64,000 nucleotides of DNA from an uncultured Lachnospiraceae bacterium (GTDB lineage: Bacteria > Bacillota > Clostridia > Lachnospirales > Lachnospiraceae), in NCBI GenBank assembly GCA_947385425.1, contig CANDKY010000001.1, positions 62,001 through 126,000 of the forward strand, given 5' to 3'. Within the stretch, counting starts at the first letter, position 1. Each line of letters starts with the position of its first letter. A program made the translations under genes and the position numbers. The notes below the pieces were generated by a model. That model worked only from the letters and a program-made list of their open reading frames with translations. It did not search any database and was not told the origin of the DNA. Below, one piece after another: positions 27,415-36,320 of this stretch.

Positions 27415-28500
27415 ATGGATTTAGTAATATACGGAGCACAGGGGATGGCTCTTGGTGCATATGAAGCAATACACAGCATGTATCCCCGGCGGAAAATTTC
27501 TTGTTTTCTTGTTACGCATAAAAAAGGGAATGCCGAAGTGCTTTCCGGGCTTCCGGTGCTGGAACTAAAGGCGTATGCAGGCAGGCTTTCTGCCAAAGAA
27601 AAAGAGAGGATGCAGGTACTTATTGCAACCCCGGAGAATGTAATGCCGGAAATAGAAAAAAGCCTTGACGGATATGGGTTTTACCATCATACTAGGATGA
27701 CTTCCCTGCGTTGGGCAGCGCTTATGGGTTATTATTATACCTGTGAAAAGAAATTCATGCCGTTGTCAGCGCTGCCGGCTGGCTGCCATAAGGCCATGCT
27801 TCATATTTTTGCGGCTAAATTTCATAAGGACAGGGTTCTGTCCGGCACGTACCGTATGCCCGAATGGATAACGCCGATTCAGGCAGGCGCCGTACTTTGC
27901 CGGGAGAGGGTGGCAGATGTTTTAGACTGTGATGGGGAGAATATTTCGGAGAAAAACGGAAATTACTCAGAGCTTACGGCACTTTACTGGATGTGGAAAA
28001 ACAGACTGACGCGGGAGTCGGCGGCTGACGGGAAGGAATATTATGGGCTGGTACATTATCGCCGGATATTGGAACTGTCAGAAGATGATATATTGAAACT
28101 GGCAGATAATGAGGTGGATGCGGTTATGCCGTATCCAATGCCGTATGAACCTGATATAGAAGCGCATCACAGGAAATATATAAAGAAGGGGGACTGGAAA
28201 GCCTTAATGACGGCGCTGGAAGAACTGCAGCCGGAATATGCGAAGAAAATGCCTGAAATATTGAAACAGGCGTATTTGTATAATTACAATATTATGCTGG
28301 CAAAAAAGGAAGTCCTAGCAGCTTATTGTGAATGGCTGTTTCCGATTCTGGAAAGAGTGGAGGGATTGAGCATACCAAAGGCTTGCGACAGAAAAGACAG
28401 ATACATTGGTTATATGGGTGAAACATTGGCAACGCTGTATTTTATGGCTAACAGGGAAAAGCTGAATATAACTCATGCAGGCTGTCGGTTTTTAACATGA
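27415..28500 (+). CDS. Rossmann module + DUF4422 glycosyltransferase-like protein
   Basis: 361 residues; GGAAGGAGGGG lies upstream. The first 100 residues give another small Rossmann-type module (LVIYGAQGMALGAYEAI, then VLIATPENV). The remainder matches DUF4422 capsule proteins: SELTALYWMWKN, GLVHYRRILE, AVMPYPMPYEPD, YNYNIMLAKKEVL, ETLATLYFMANRE. DUF4422 proteins are regarded as sugar transferases of surface polysaccharides. It is the last gene of the AT-rich glycan block, and its GC content is already closer to the following region. Confidence 0.82.
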   Translation: MDLVIYGAQGMALGAYEAIHSMYPRRKISCFLVTHKKGNAEVLSGLPVLELKAYAGRLSAKEKERMQVLIATPENVMPEIEKSLDGYGFYHHTRMTSLRWAALMGYYYTCEKKFMPLSALPAGCHKAMLHIFAAKFHKDRVLSGTYRMPEWITPIQAGAVLCRERVADVLDCDGENISEKNGNYSELTALYWMWKNRLTRESAADGKEYYGLVHYRRILELSEDDILKLADNEVDAVMPYPMPYEPDIEAHHRKYIKKGDWKALMTALEELQPEYAKKMPEILKQAYLYNYNIMLAKKEVLAAYCEWLFPILERVEGLSIPKACDRKDRYIGYMGETLATLYFMANREKLNITHAGCRFLT

Positions 28501-28579
28501 TGGAGGAAAATATTTAGTCAAAAAGAGGGTTTAATTCCCGGCAGCTTGCTGTGGGAGTTTCGTTAGGAAAGGAAAACAT

Positions 28580-29242
28580 ATGCAGTTTGAACTAATGGCA
28601 TCCATGATGTGTGCCAATTACGGGAACCTTGAAAAGGAAGTAAAAGACCTGGAAGCGGGAGGTATCGACTCCTTCCATATAGATATTATGGACGGCAGGT
28701 ACGTGCCGAATTTCGCCATGTCGCTAAATGACATGAGATACATAACCCAGGCATCCGCAAAGCCTGTGGACGTCCACCTGATGATCGAACACCCGAACAA
28801 TCGTATCCAGTTATTCCTGGAGCATTTACGGCCGGGGGATACGGTATATATCCATCCGGAAGCGGAATACCACCCTTCAACTACCCTGCAGAGCATCATC
28901 AATGCCGGGATGGTGCCGGGTATTGCCATAAATCCCGGCACGTCTGTGGAGACGGTGATGGAAATGCTGCGTATTGTGAAAAAAGTCCTTGTCATGTCCG
29001 TAAACCCGGGGAATGCAGGGCAGATGTATCTGCCTTATGTAGGAAAGAAAATTACGAAACTGCTTGCCCTTAAAGAAGAAATGGATTTTGAAATTTACTG
29101 GGACGGCGCCTGCAGCGCGGATAAAATCCTGGAATATGCGCCGCGCGGCGTGAAAGGTTTTGTGCTTGGCACGACGCTCCTGTTTGGGAAGGGACAGGCT
29201 TATGGGGAGACTCTGCAGGATATCAGGGAGCTGCGATTTTGA
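28580..29242 (+). CDS. Ribulose-phosphate 3-epimerase family protein
   Basis: 220 residues, full TIM-barrel length. Motifs: FHIDIMDGRYVPNFA (catalytic Asp and metal ligands), VHLMIEHP, VMSVNPGNAGQ and a second catalytic Asp in YWDGACSADKI. The wording departs from housekeeping Rpe (which has VEPGFGGQ and VDGG), pointing to a specialised pentulose or hexulose 6-phosphate epimerase (AlsE-like). The neighbouring cytidylyltransferase suggests supply of a phosphorylated polyol or ketose for a CDP-activated glycan building block; inference only. Confidence 0.82.
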   Translation: MQFELMASMMCANYGNLEKEVKDLEAGGIDSFHIDIMDGRYVPNFAMSLNDMRYITQASAKPVDVHLMIEHPNNRIQLFLEHLRPGDTVYIHPEAEYHPSTTLQSIINAGMVPGIAINPGTSVETVMEMLRIVKKVLVMSVNPGNAGQMYLPYVGKKITKLLALKEEMDFEIYWDGACSADKILEYAPRGVKGFVLGTTLLFGKGQAYGETLQDIRELRF

Positions 29243-29281
29243 ACAAGGCAGGAATGGTATGTCATGGGAGGGGAATATCTG

Positions 29282-29659
29282 ATGAACACAATAGACTATT
29301 GGAGACTCGGGAACAATGTGCGCAGTTACCGTATGCAAAGGGGGATGACACAGGAGGCATTGGCTGAGAAGGCGCAGATTTCAGCGAAAGGGATCCAGAA
29401 GGTGGAGGCAGGGAAGAGCGGCATGCGTATGGATACGTTTGTGCAGATTTCAGATGCGCTGATGGTATCCATGGATGTGCTGGCAGGGAGACGGGAAGAG
29501 GACAGGGCAGCGCTGCGGCATCAGGAATTTTTTTACAGCCTGGTGGAAGACAAAACGGAAGACGAGGTTGAATTTGCCGTGGAACTGGTTCGTATGGTAT
29601 TTTACCTGCGGAAACGGTATACGGCTGGGGGTTTTGGGGGAAATAGGCAGGATGCTTAG
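29282..29659 (+). CDS. XRE-family HTH regulator
   Basis: 125 residues from ATG 29282 (GGGAGGGG 8 bases upstream) rather than ATG 29264. The helix-turn-helix occupies about residues 8-62 (LGNNVRSYRMQRGMTQEALA, ISAKGIQKVEAG), followed by a short helical tail without a recognised sensor domain. It lies between the epimerase-like and cytidylyltransferase genes and may control the end of the glycan locus. An AGAGCCTGTCTAAAAT segment overlaps its stop codon and matches the right end of the repeat at 57299-57471. Confidence 0.85.
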   Translation: MNTIDYWRLGNNVRSYRMQRGMTQEALAEKAQISAKGIQKVEAGKSGMRMDTFVQISDALMVSMDVLAGRREEDRAALRHQEFFYSLVEDKTEDEVEFAVELVRMVFYLRKRYTAGGFGGNRQDA

Positions 29660-29713
29660 AGCCTGTCTAAAATCTGCTTAAATTAACGGCAATGCGCCGG
29701 GACGGAGGCGGTC

Positions 29714-30409
29714 ATGAACATAGCATTGATACTTTCCGGCGGGACGGGAAGCCGGTTAGGGGCGGATATCCCGAAACAATATATAGAAGCGGGGGGAAGG
29801 CCGGTCATTAGCTACTGCATAGAATGCCTGTCGCGGCATAGCCGGATAGACGGGTTCCAGATCGTGGCTGCATACGAGTGGCGGGAGAGGCTTTCCCGGT
29901 GGATGGCCCAGACAGGGGCGGATGCAGTCCGGAAATTCCGGGGGTATTCGCTCCCCGGCGGGAACCGGCAGCTATCCATCCTCCATGGGCTGGAGGATAT
30001 CAGGAAGTATGCCGCGGATGCCGACTGGGTATTGATCCATGATGCGGCCAGGCCGGCGCTTACGGGGAGGCTGGTGGATGCGTGCCTGGACGCGGCCATA
30101 GGGCATGAGGGGGCGGTTCCGGTCCTGCCGATGAAGGATACCGTATATTTCAGCGAGGACGGGCACCGGGTTTCTTCTTTAATAGACAGGGATGCGGTTT
30201 ACGCCGGGCAGGCGCCGGAGGTGTTCCGGCTGGGAAAATATTATGAAGCGAATATGTGTCTGCTGCCGCAGAGGATTTTGAAAATCAACGGTTCAACGGA
30301 GCCTGCGGTTATGGCAGGGATGGATATTGTAATGCTTCCGGGGGAGGAAGGCAATTTTAAGATTACGACCAGGGAGGATCTGGACAGATTTGTGGGGAAT
30401 GAACGGTAG
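29714..30409 (+). CDS. IspD/TarI-family cytidylyltransferase
   Basis: 231 residues. The nucleotide-binding opening is LSGGTGSRLGADIPKQY, followed by HDAARPALTG and a C-terminal KITTREDLDRF, standard for 2-C-methyl-D-erythritol 4-phosphate cytidylyltransferase (IspD) and the related ribitol-5-phosphate enzyme TarI. Which of the two cannot be settled by eye. Position at the end of a glycan locus next to a pentulose-phosphate epimerase homologue favours a CDP-alditol or similar product. GGAGGCGG precedes the ATG. Confidence 0.85.
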   Translation: MNIALILSGGTGSRLGADIPKQYIEAGGRPVISYCIECLSRHSRIDGFQIVAAYEWRERLSRWMAQTGADAVRKFRGYSLPGGNRQLSILHGLEDIRKYAADADWVLIHDAARPALTGRLVDACLDAAIGHEGAVPVLPMKDTVYFSEDGHRVSSLIDRDAVYAGQAPEVFRLGKYYEANMCLLPQRILKINGSTEPAVMAGMDIVMLPGEEGNFKITTREDLDRFVGNER

Positions 30410-30448
30410 CCTGCTTCAAGAATGATTTGCACACCGGAAAGATAGTAG

Positions 30449-30478
30449 TTGACAGGCAGAAACGCCAGCTTTTATAAT
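30449..30478 (+). promoter_or_regulatory. Sigma-A type promoter before chemoreceptor gene
   Basis: TTGACA at 30449-30454 and TATAAT at 30473-30478 with an 18-base spacer, a near-perfect housekeeping promoter, 75 bases before the chemoreceptor start. It separates this transcript from the cytidylyltransferase gene. Confidence 0.8.
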
Positions 30479-30553
30479 ATTACCAGTATAAAAGAGGCGG
30501 ATATGCAGACCGTGCATCTCATGTCTGCCATATAAGCAGGAGGTTATATTGAA

Positions 30554-32527
30554 ATGAAAAGCATTCGGACCAAAATCACTTTAAGTATTATTCTGACTGT
30601 GCTTATCGGACTGGTTGCATCCGGGTCTTCAAGCATTGCGCTGAACTACAACAATACCATGTCCACGGTAGAGCAGATGATGGGCCAGACGGCAGTACTG
30701 GCGGCAGGGCGCGCGCAGCAGGAACTGGCGGTGTATAAGAATGTTGTCATGGAAGTGGGCTGTATTCCGGAGCTATCCGATCCGGGAGTACCGGTGGAAG
30801 AAAAACAGGCTATCATCGATGAGCGTGTTTCCATGCATGGTTTCCAGAGGGGGAATATTGTCGGCGCGGATGGCATCAGCATTTTTGACGGGAATGATTA
30901 TTCGGATCGTGAATATGTACGTCAGGCTATGCAGGGAAATGTTTTTGTATCGGAGCCGTTGATCAGCAAGATCACGGGGGATTTGTCCATTATGGTTGCG
31001 GCTCCTCTGTATTCCGGGGGGGATTATGGGAAATCGATTGTCGGTGTAGTTTATTTTGTCCCCCATGAGACTTTTTTGAATGATATTGTATCCGCCATCC
31101 AGATCGGTGAAAACAGCAGGGCTTATATGATCAACAGCTCAGGCGACACGATTGCGGACATTACGCTGGATACAATTACAGTCCAGAACATAGAAGCGGA
31201 AGCGCAGGAGGATCCTTCGCTGCAGGAGCTGGCGGCAATCCACAGCCAGATGCGTCAGGGGAAAAACGGGTTTGGGGAATATATAAGCGGGGGGCATAAA
31301 ATGTTTGCGGCATATGCGCCTGTGCCGGATACGGATGGCTGGAGCATCGCAGTGACTGCGCCGCAGATCAATTATCTGGCATCCACAAGGGATGCAATGG
31401 TTATAAATATCGCGGTGATTGTGGTTTCCATATTGCTTTCCGTTCTTGTCGCCCTTACTTTGGCGATCAATATCGGCAGGCCGATGAAAGCCTGTGTGAA
31501 AAGGATGAAGCTGCTTGTGGAGGGCGATTTGGAAACGCCGATGCCCAGGATTACCAACAAGGACGAGACAGGTGTGCTTGTCCGGTCAACCGAGGCTTTG
31601 GTGGAGGGGCTCCGTACTGTCATTAACGATATCAGTTATCTGCTCAACGAGATGGCAAACCAGAACCTGGACGTCCATACGCAGCATGAAGATGTATATG
31701 TCGGCAGTTTCAAAGATATTCTGCATTCCATGCGCAATATGAGGGTTGAACTGAGCAGCGCGATGCGCCAGGTCAATTATTCCGCGGAGGAGGTGGCAAA
31801 TGCCAGCAACCAGTTATCCTCGAGCGCCCAGACGCTTAGCCAGGGTACAACAGAGCAGGCCAGCTCAGTACAGGAACTGGCGGCGCGGATCAGCATAATA
31901 TCGGATGAAGTGAAAGATACGGCGGGAGGGGCGCTGGATGTCAGGAGCCAGACGCATCAGACAGGCAAAGAAGTTTTGCTTTGCAACCAGAAGATGCAGA
32001 ATCTGGTAGAGGCTATGGAGAGGATCCGGACCAGTTCTGTGGAAATTGAAAAGATCCTTAAGACGATAGATGATATTGCGTTCCAGACAAATATACTTGC
32101 CCTGAATGCGGCAGTAGAGGCTGCCAGGGCGGGCAGTGCGGGGAAGGGATTTGCCGTTGTTGCGGAGGAAGTCCGCGATCTGGCCGGCAAGTCTGCGCAG
32201 GCTGCCCAGAATACCTCGGAGCTTATCGCAAATTCTACGGACGCGGTACATATTGGTACGGAAATAGCCCAGAGTACGGCAGATGTCCTGCTGGGTGTTG
32301 TAAACAGTATCCAGTCTGTGGTGGATGCTATTGATCATATTGCGGTAGTATCCAGTGAGCAGTCGGAGTCCGTTGAGCAGGTTGCCAACGGTATCAATCA
32401 GATTTCGGTTGTCGTACAGAGCAACAGCGCTACCGCTGAAGAGGGGGCGGCCGCGAGTGAACAGCTCTCCGCCGAGGCGGCATGCCTGAAGGATCTGGTG
32501 GGGCGGTTTACGCTTGCTTCAGATTGA
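30554..32527 (+). CDS. Methyl-accepting chemotaxis protein (dCache, HAMP, MA)
   Basis: 657 residues. TM1 at about 8-30, an extracellular domain of about 250 residues with dCache-like features ([32 protein letters not shown]), TM2 at about 283-305 ([14 protein letters not shown]), HAMP, then a long coiled coil. The signalling tip [20 protein letters not shown] and flanking helices are canonical. The dCache domain usually binds amino acids or small organic acids. It lies alone behind its own promoter; no chemotaxis kinase or flagellar genes are nearby. Confidence 0.95.
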   Translation: MKSIRTKITLSIILTVLIGLVASGSSSIALNYNNTMSTVEQMMGQTAVLAAGRAQQELAVYKNVVMEVGCIPELSDPGVPVEEKQAIIDERVSMHGFQRGNIVGADGISIFDGNDYSDREYVRQAMQGNVFVSEPLISKITGDLSIMVAAPLYSGGDYGKSIVGVVYFVPHETFLNDIVSAIQIGENSRAYMINSSGDTIADITLDTITVQNIEAEAQEDPSLQELAAIHSQMRQGKNGFGEYISGGHKMFAAYAPVPDTDGWSIAVTAPQINYLASTRDAMVINIAVIVVSILLSVLVALTLAINIGRPMKACVKRMKLLVEGDLETPMPRITNKDETGVLVRSTEALVEGLRTVINDISYLLNEMANQNLDVHTQHEDVYVGSFKDILHSMRNMRVELSSAMRQVNYSAEEVANASNQLSSSAQTLSQGTTEQASSVQELAARISIISDEVKDTAGGALDVRSQTHQTGKEVLLCNQKMQNLVEAMERIRTSSVEIEKILKTIDDIAFQTNILALNAAVEAARAGSAGKGFAVVAEEVRDLAGKSAQAAQNTSELIANSTDAVHIGTEIAQSTADVLLGVVNSIQSVVDAIDHIAVVSSEQSESVEQVANGINQISVVVQSNSATAEEGAAASEQLSAEAACLKDLVGRFTLASD

Positions 32528-32599
32528 GTGTAGAAAAAAACCATTCAGCAAAAGGAGCGTTGTTTATTTCGAAATATGATATATGGAGGAGAGGAAGAG

Positions 32600-33790
32600 A
32601 TGGAAAAATATAAACGTATTTTTGTGGTGGTTGTAGATTCCCTTGGGGCGGGGGCGCTGCCTGACGCGGCGGAATATGGGGATGCGGGGACGGATACCCT
32701 CGGGCATATTTCGCAGGCTGTGGATGAATTTGCAATCCCGAATCTTCAGAAGCTGGGTATAGCGAATCTCCATCCGCTCAAACAGGTGGAGGCGGTAGAA
32801 AAACCGCTGGGATATTATGCTTATCTGATGGAAGCGAGTACGGGAAAGGATACGATGACCGGGCATTGGGAGATGATGGGGCTCCATATCACAAAACCTT
32901 TTAAGACATTTACGGAAACCGGTTTCCCGCAGGAGCTTCTGGATGAGCTGTCGGAAAGGACCGGCAGGGTAATCATCGGGAACAAAAGCGCCAGCGGTAC
33001 GGAAATCCTGGAGGAGCTTGCGGAAGAGGAGATTGCGACGGGCCATATGATCGTGTATACGTCGGCGGACTCTGTTTTGCAGATTTGCGGCAATGAGGAA
33101 ACCTTTGGCCTGGAGGAATTGTACCGCTGCTGTGAGATTGCCCGCGAAATCACAAGGAAGGACGAGTGGAAGGTCGGGCGTGTCATCGCGAGGCCGTATG
33201 TCGGGAAGAAAAGGGGTGAGTTTAAAAGAACAAGCAACCGGCATGATTATGCTTTGAAACCGTATGGCAGGACAGCGCTGAATGTATTGAAGGATGCGGG
33301 GCTGGATGTGATTTCGGTAGGAAAGATTTTTGACATTTTCGATGGGGAAGGTATTACGGAATCCAATAAGTCCCAAAGCTCCGTGCATGGGATGGAGCAG
33401 ACAATAGAGATTGCAAAGAGGGATTTTAAGGGGCTTTGCTATGTGAACCTTGTGGATTTTGACGCTTTGTGGGGGCACCGCCGGGATGTGAAAGGCTATG
33501 CGCAGGAGTTGGAGAAGTTTGATGTGAAACTGGGGGAATTGCTGGCGCTGCTTAAGGAAGACGATTTATTGATAATTACGGCGGATCACGGGAATGATCC
33601 GACGCATACGGGGACTGACCATACAAGGGAAAAAGTTCCGTTTTTAGCATATTCGCCGTCTATGGAAGGGGCCGGGAGGCTGGACGATGCGCAGACTTTT
33701 GCGGTTATCGGTGCGACTGTTGCCGATAATTTCGGGCTTGGGATGCCGGATGGGACAATCGGGAGTTCGATCCTTGGGGGGCTGAATTGA
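32600..33790 (+). CDS. deoB: Phosphopentomutase
   Basis: 396 residues from ATG 32600 (GAGGAAGAG directly upstream), close to the usual 390; an ATG at 32576 is less likely. Alkaline-phosphatase-fold motifs: [28 protein letters not shown] (phosphorylated Thr), [13 protein letters not shown] and [19 protein letters not shown] (manganese ligands). It interconverts ribose/deoxyribose 1- and 5-phosphate in nucleoside salvage. No other salvage genes adjoin it; a strong terminator follows. Confidence 0.96.
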   Translation: MEKYKRIFVVVVDSLGAGALPDAAEYGDAGTDTLGHISQAVDEFAIPNLQKLGIANLHPLKQVEAVEKPLGYYAYLMEASTGKDTMTGHWEMMGLHITKPFKTFTETGFPQELLDELSERTGRVIIGNKSASGTEILEELAEEEIATGHMIVYTSADSVLQICGNEETFGLEELYRCCEIAREITRKDEWKVGRVIARPYVGKKRGEFKRTSNRHDYALKPYGRTALNVLKDAGLDVISVGKIFDIFDGEGITESNKSQSSVHGMEQTIEIAKRDFKGLCYVNLVDFDALWGHRRDVKGYAQELEKFDVKLGELLALLKEDDLLIITADHGNDPTHTGTDHTREKVPFLAYSPSMEGAGRLDDAQTFAVIGATVADNFGLGMPDGTIGSSILGGLN

Positions 33791-33792
33791 TT

Positions 33793-33846
33793 AATTGCCT
33801 TCTTATTGGCCTGGATTGAGAGAGGCCAATAAGAAGGCAATTTTTT
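33793..33846 (+). terminator. Strong rho-independent terminator after deoB
   Basis: A perfect 20-base-pair stem (33793-33812 with 33823-33842), a 10-base loop and a run of six T from 33841. It begins 3 bases after the deoB stop. Because of its symmetry it could also work leftward. Confidence 0.92.
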
Positions 33847-33867
33847 ACATTATTTTAAAAATACCTA

Positions 33868-33898
33868 TTGACCGGACAGTTACTGTCTGGTTTAAGAT
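33868..33898 (+). promoter_or_regulatory. Promoter with overlapping operator-like palindrome
   Basis: TTGACC at 33868-33873 and a TAAGAT -10 at 33893-33898 (19-base spacer, long). Between them is ACCGGACAG-TTA-CTGTCTGGT (33871-33891), a 9-base inverted repeat with one mismatch, placed where a repressor would block polymerase. The regulator is not identifiable. Confidence 0.5.
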
Positions 33899-33936
33899 AA
33901 AAAGCAACAAGAAAGGGACGGAAAGGAGAAAGTGTT

Positions 33937-35124
33937 ATGGGAAAAATGAAATTTATTTGTGCTGTTACTGTCGGAGGTGCTGCTGTTGGAGGCGTGTTAT
34001 GGGCTCTCTTGGGGAAGAAGATAAAAATGCTGTCTGTATCCTTGAACAGTTTCAAGGATGGGAATCTGGCGTATACGTTTCAGCATACGCCGGAAATACA
34101 GCCGACTAAGAGAATCAGCAGAGGGAAAAACACGTATCAGTTTTTAAAAGAAAACAATGTGGCATTGGCGGATGGGTTTTCATATGAAGGTAAGTTTTAT
34201 CCGTCTGAAAAGTTTATGGAAGATACAAAGACGTCCGCCATGCTTGTTATCAAAGACGATGTCATCCGGTATGAAAAATATTTTTTTGGAGGGGATGAAA
34301 ATACGCTGTTTTCATCAAATTCCATGGGGAAGTCGTTTGTGTCAGCTTTAATGGGGATCGCCATATCGGAGGGATACGTCGGCAGCGTGGAAGATCCAAT
34401 CGGGAAGTATATACCGGAGTTTGCAGGTACAAAACTGGAGGACATCCCGATCAGGGCCTGTCTGCAGATGGCTTCCGGGATTAACTTCAATGAAGATAAG
34501 GATATGAGCGGTTTTTCCATGCGTACATTGATGGGGTGCCCGGCTATGAAAGTCATTTCGAAATACGGGATACAGGAGGAACCTTACACCTACCGCAGGT
34601 ATCTGAGCATTAACACAGAAATATTAGGGCAGGTCATTAAAAATGCTACCGGGTGCGGCCTTGCGGATTTTATGGAAGAAAAGCTCTGGAAACGGATTGA
34701 TGCGGCTCATGACGCCTATTGGACATTGAGCAACGGGACGGAACTCGCAATGGGCGGGTTAAGCGTGTCCCTCAGGGATTATGCGCGCTTCGCAAGGCTG
34801 TACCTGAAGAAAGGCAGTTACAACGGGGAGCAGATTCTTGAAAAAGACTGGATACGGGACAGCCTGGATATCAGTGCGGAATATTCCAGACCGGGATCGA
34901 ATTATGATGCTTATAATGCCATTGGCTATGGATACCAGTGGTGGGTGCCGCAGGGGGAGCAGGGTGAGTTTATGGCAATCGGTGTTTATGGGCAGTGGAT
35001 TTATGTGAATCCGTCGAACCGGGTGATTATCGTAAAGACCAGTGCGGATCCGGATTTTATGGAGAAGGGGTATGAGCTTAGGCATGTAGAATTTTTCAGG
35101 GCGGTCGCAGAGGGGCTTTCCTGA
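33937..35124 (+). CDS. Membrane-anchored serine hydrolase, class C beta-lactamase/EstB fold
   Basis: 395 residues. An N-terminal segment (ICAVTVGGAAVGGVLWALL) is a signal anchor. The catalytic SxxK is seen in SNSMGKSFVSAL, and a YRRYLSINTEILG region supplies the Tyr-x-Asn-like element (SxN in place of YxN: SIN); WWVPQGE and GVYGQWIYV correspond to the late HxG/GQ strand. Such proteins are esterases, D-amino acid peptidases or penicillin-interactive enzymes; resistance should not be assumed. Stands alone after a palindrome-bearing promoter. Confidence 0.85.
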   Translation: MGKMKFICAVTVGGAAVGGVLWALLGKKIKMLSVSLNSFKDGNLAYTFQHTPEIQPTKRISRGKNTYQFLKENNVALADGFSYEGKFYPSEKFMEDTKTSAMLVIKDDVIRYEKYFFGGDENTLFSSNSMGKSFVSALMGIAISEGYVGSVEDPIGKYIPEFAGTKLEDIPIRACLQMASGINFNEDKDMSGFSMRTLMGCPAMKVISKYGIQEEPYTYRRYLSINTEILGQVIKNATGCGLADFMEEKLWKRIDAAHDAYWTLSNGTELAMGGLSVSLRDYARFARLYLKKGSYNGEQILEKDWIRDSLDISAEYSRPGSNYDAYNAIGYGYQWWVPQGEQGEFMAIGVYGQWIYVNPSNRVIIVKTSADPDFMEKGYELRHVEFFRAVAEGLS

Positions 35125-35250
35125 TGTACATTGCCATATGGCGGATTCACGGAAATAGCCGATGGAGAGATTTTATTGTACGTATAATTTCAATCCCCGT
35201 TCCCGGATCTTTTATCCCTAAATCGGTCAATAAACCAATATAAAAACAAG

Positions 35251-35279
35251 TTGACCTATGTTGTATGGAACGGTATTAT
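35251..35279 (+). promoter_or_regulatory. Promoter before class II aldolase gene
   Basis: TTGACC at 35251-35256, 17-base spacer, TATTAT at 35274-35279; the start codon follows about 70 bases later behind AAGGAGGAAAAGG. The rest of the 35125-35347 gap shows nothing else recognisable. Confidence 0.65.
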
Positions 35280-35347
35280 AAAAATGTAATCAACAAAAGC
35301 CAATAAAATACATACCATATACAACCATTAAGGAGGAAAAGGGAACG

Positions 35348-36157
35348 ATGCAGAACGAGTATGAAATCAAGGAAGAGATGTGCGAAATCGGGAAAAGGGT
35401 GTATAATCGCGGGATGGTGGCATCCAATGACGGCAATTTTTCGGTCCGGCTCAATGACAATGAGTTTTTGTGTACACCGACAGGGGTGAGCAAGGGTTTT
35501 ATGACCCCGGAATATATCTGCAAAGTGGATGCGGAAGGCAAAGTAATCCAGGCGAACAATGGCTTCCGCCCTTCTTCGGAGATCAAAATGCATATGCGGG
35601 TATACAAAGAGAGGCCGGACGTTAATTCGGTGGTACATGCACATCCCCTGTATGCCACAAGCTTTGCCGTTGCAGGCATTCCACTGACACAGCCGATCCT
35701 GCCGGAAGCGGTCATCACATTGGGCTGTGTGCCGATAGCAGAGTATGGCACGCCTTCCACGGAAGAAATCCCGGATGCAATTTCCAAATATCTGCAGTAT
35801 TACGATGCCGTGCTGCTGGAGAACCATGGCGCGTTGACATATTCCGACTCCCTTCTGAATGCTTACCATAAAATGGAATCCGTAGAGTTTTATGCACGTT
35901 TATTATACCAGTCAAAGGTATTGGGCGGGGCGAAGGAACTTTCCCGGGAACAGGTGGAAAGGCTGTATGAAATCAGGAGACAGTCCGGCATGGCCGGGAA
36001 GCATCCGGCAGATTTATGCGCAAATAAGAAAGAGGGCATACCGGGCTGCCATAGCTGCGGCGATTCCTGCGGGACAGGCAGTACGGGTGCAGGCGGCGTG
36101 GATGCGGAACTGGTGGCTTCCATTACGAAGAAGGTTTTGGAACAGCTTGGGCTGTAA
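35348..36157 (+). CDS. Class II aldolase/adducin family protein with BMC-type tail
   Basis: 269 residues. The catalytic domain (about 1-215) has SNDGNFSVRL, TPTGVSKG, the zinc-ligand pair VVHAHPLYAT and a third histidine in LLENHGAL, as in L-fuculose-1-phosphate aldolases. After it comes an extra 50 residues: a Cys/Gly-rich linker (IPGCHSCGDSCGTGS) and a predicted amphipathic helix DAELVASITKKVLEQLGL. Such linker-plus-helix tails serve as encapsulation peptides in fucose/rhamnose microcompartment aldolases of clostridia. No shell proteins lie in the window. Sugar specificity not certain. Confidence 0.88.
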   Translation: MQNEYEIKEEMCEIGKRVYNRGMVASNDGNFSVRLNDNEFLCTPTGVSKGFMTPEYICKVDAEGKVIQANNGFRPSSEIKMHMRVYKERPDVNSVVHAHPLYATSFAVAGIPLTQPILPEAVITLGCVPIAEYGTPSTEEIPDAISKYLQYYDAVLLENHGALTYSDSLLNAYHKMESVEFYARLLYQSKVLGGAKELSREQVERLYEIRRQSGMAGKHPADLCANKKEGIPGCHSCGDSCGTGSTGAGGVDAELVASITKKVLEQLGL

Positions 36158-36190
36158 GGAACTGTCGTTGATGATAGGATTATCAAATGC

Positions 36191-36222
36191 GGGACAGAGA
36201 AATCTGTCCCTGTTTTTGTTTC
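36191..36222 (+). terminator. Terminator after aldolase gene
   Basis: GGGACAGA-GAAA-TCTGTCCC (36191-36210) is a perfect 8-bp stem with a GNRA loop, followed by TGTTTTTGTTT. It sits 33 bases after the aldolase stop. Confidence 0.8.
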
Positions 36223-36320
36223 CTTTATTGATTTTTGATTGAAAATCATACATAATAAAAACATGGGCGGAACTGCCCCTGAAGAATATCCTGCCGGGAT
36301 ATGGCAAGGGAGGTAATGCG

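Noticed and set aside
33795..34109. Plus-strand frame spanning the deoB terminator
   Set aside because: It starts inside the terminator stem and overlaps the serine hydrolase start in another frame.
33937..35124. Beta-lactamase resistance gene
   Set aside because: Only the SxxK serine-hydrolase fold is visible; single signal anchor and context do not indicate a resistance enzyme.
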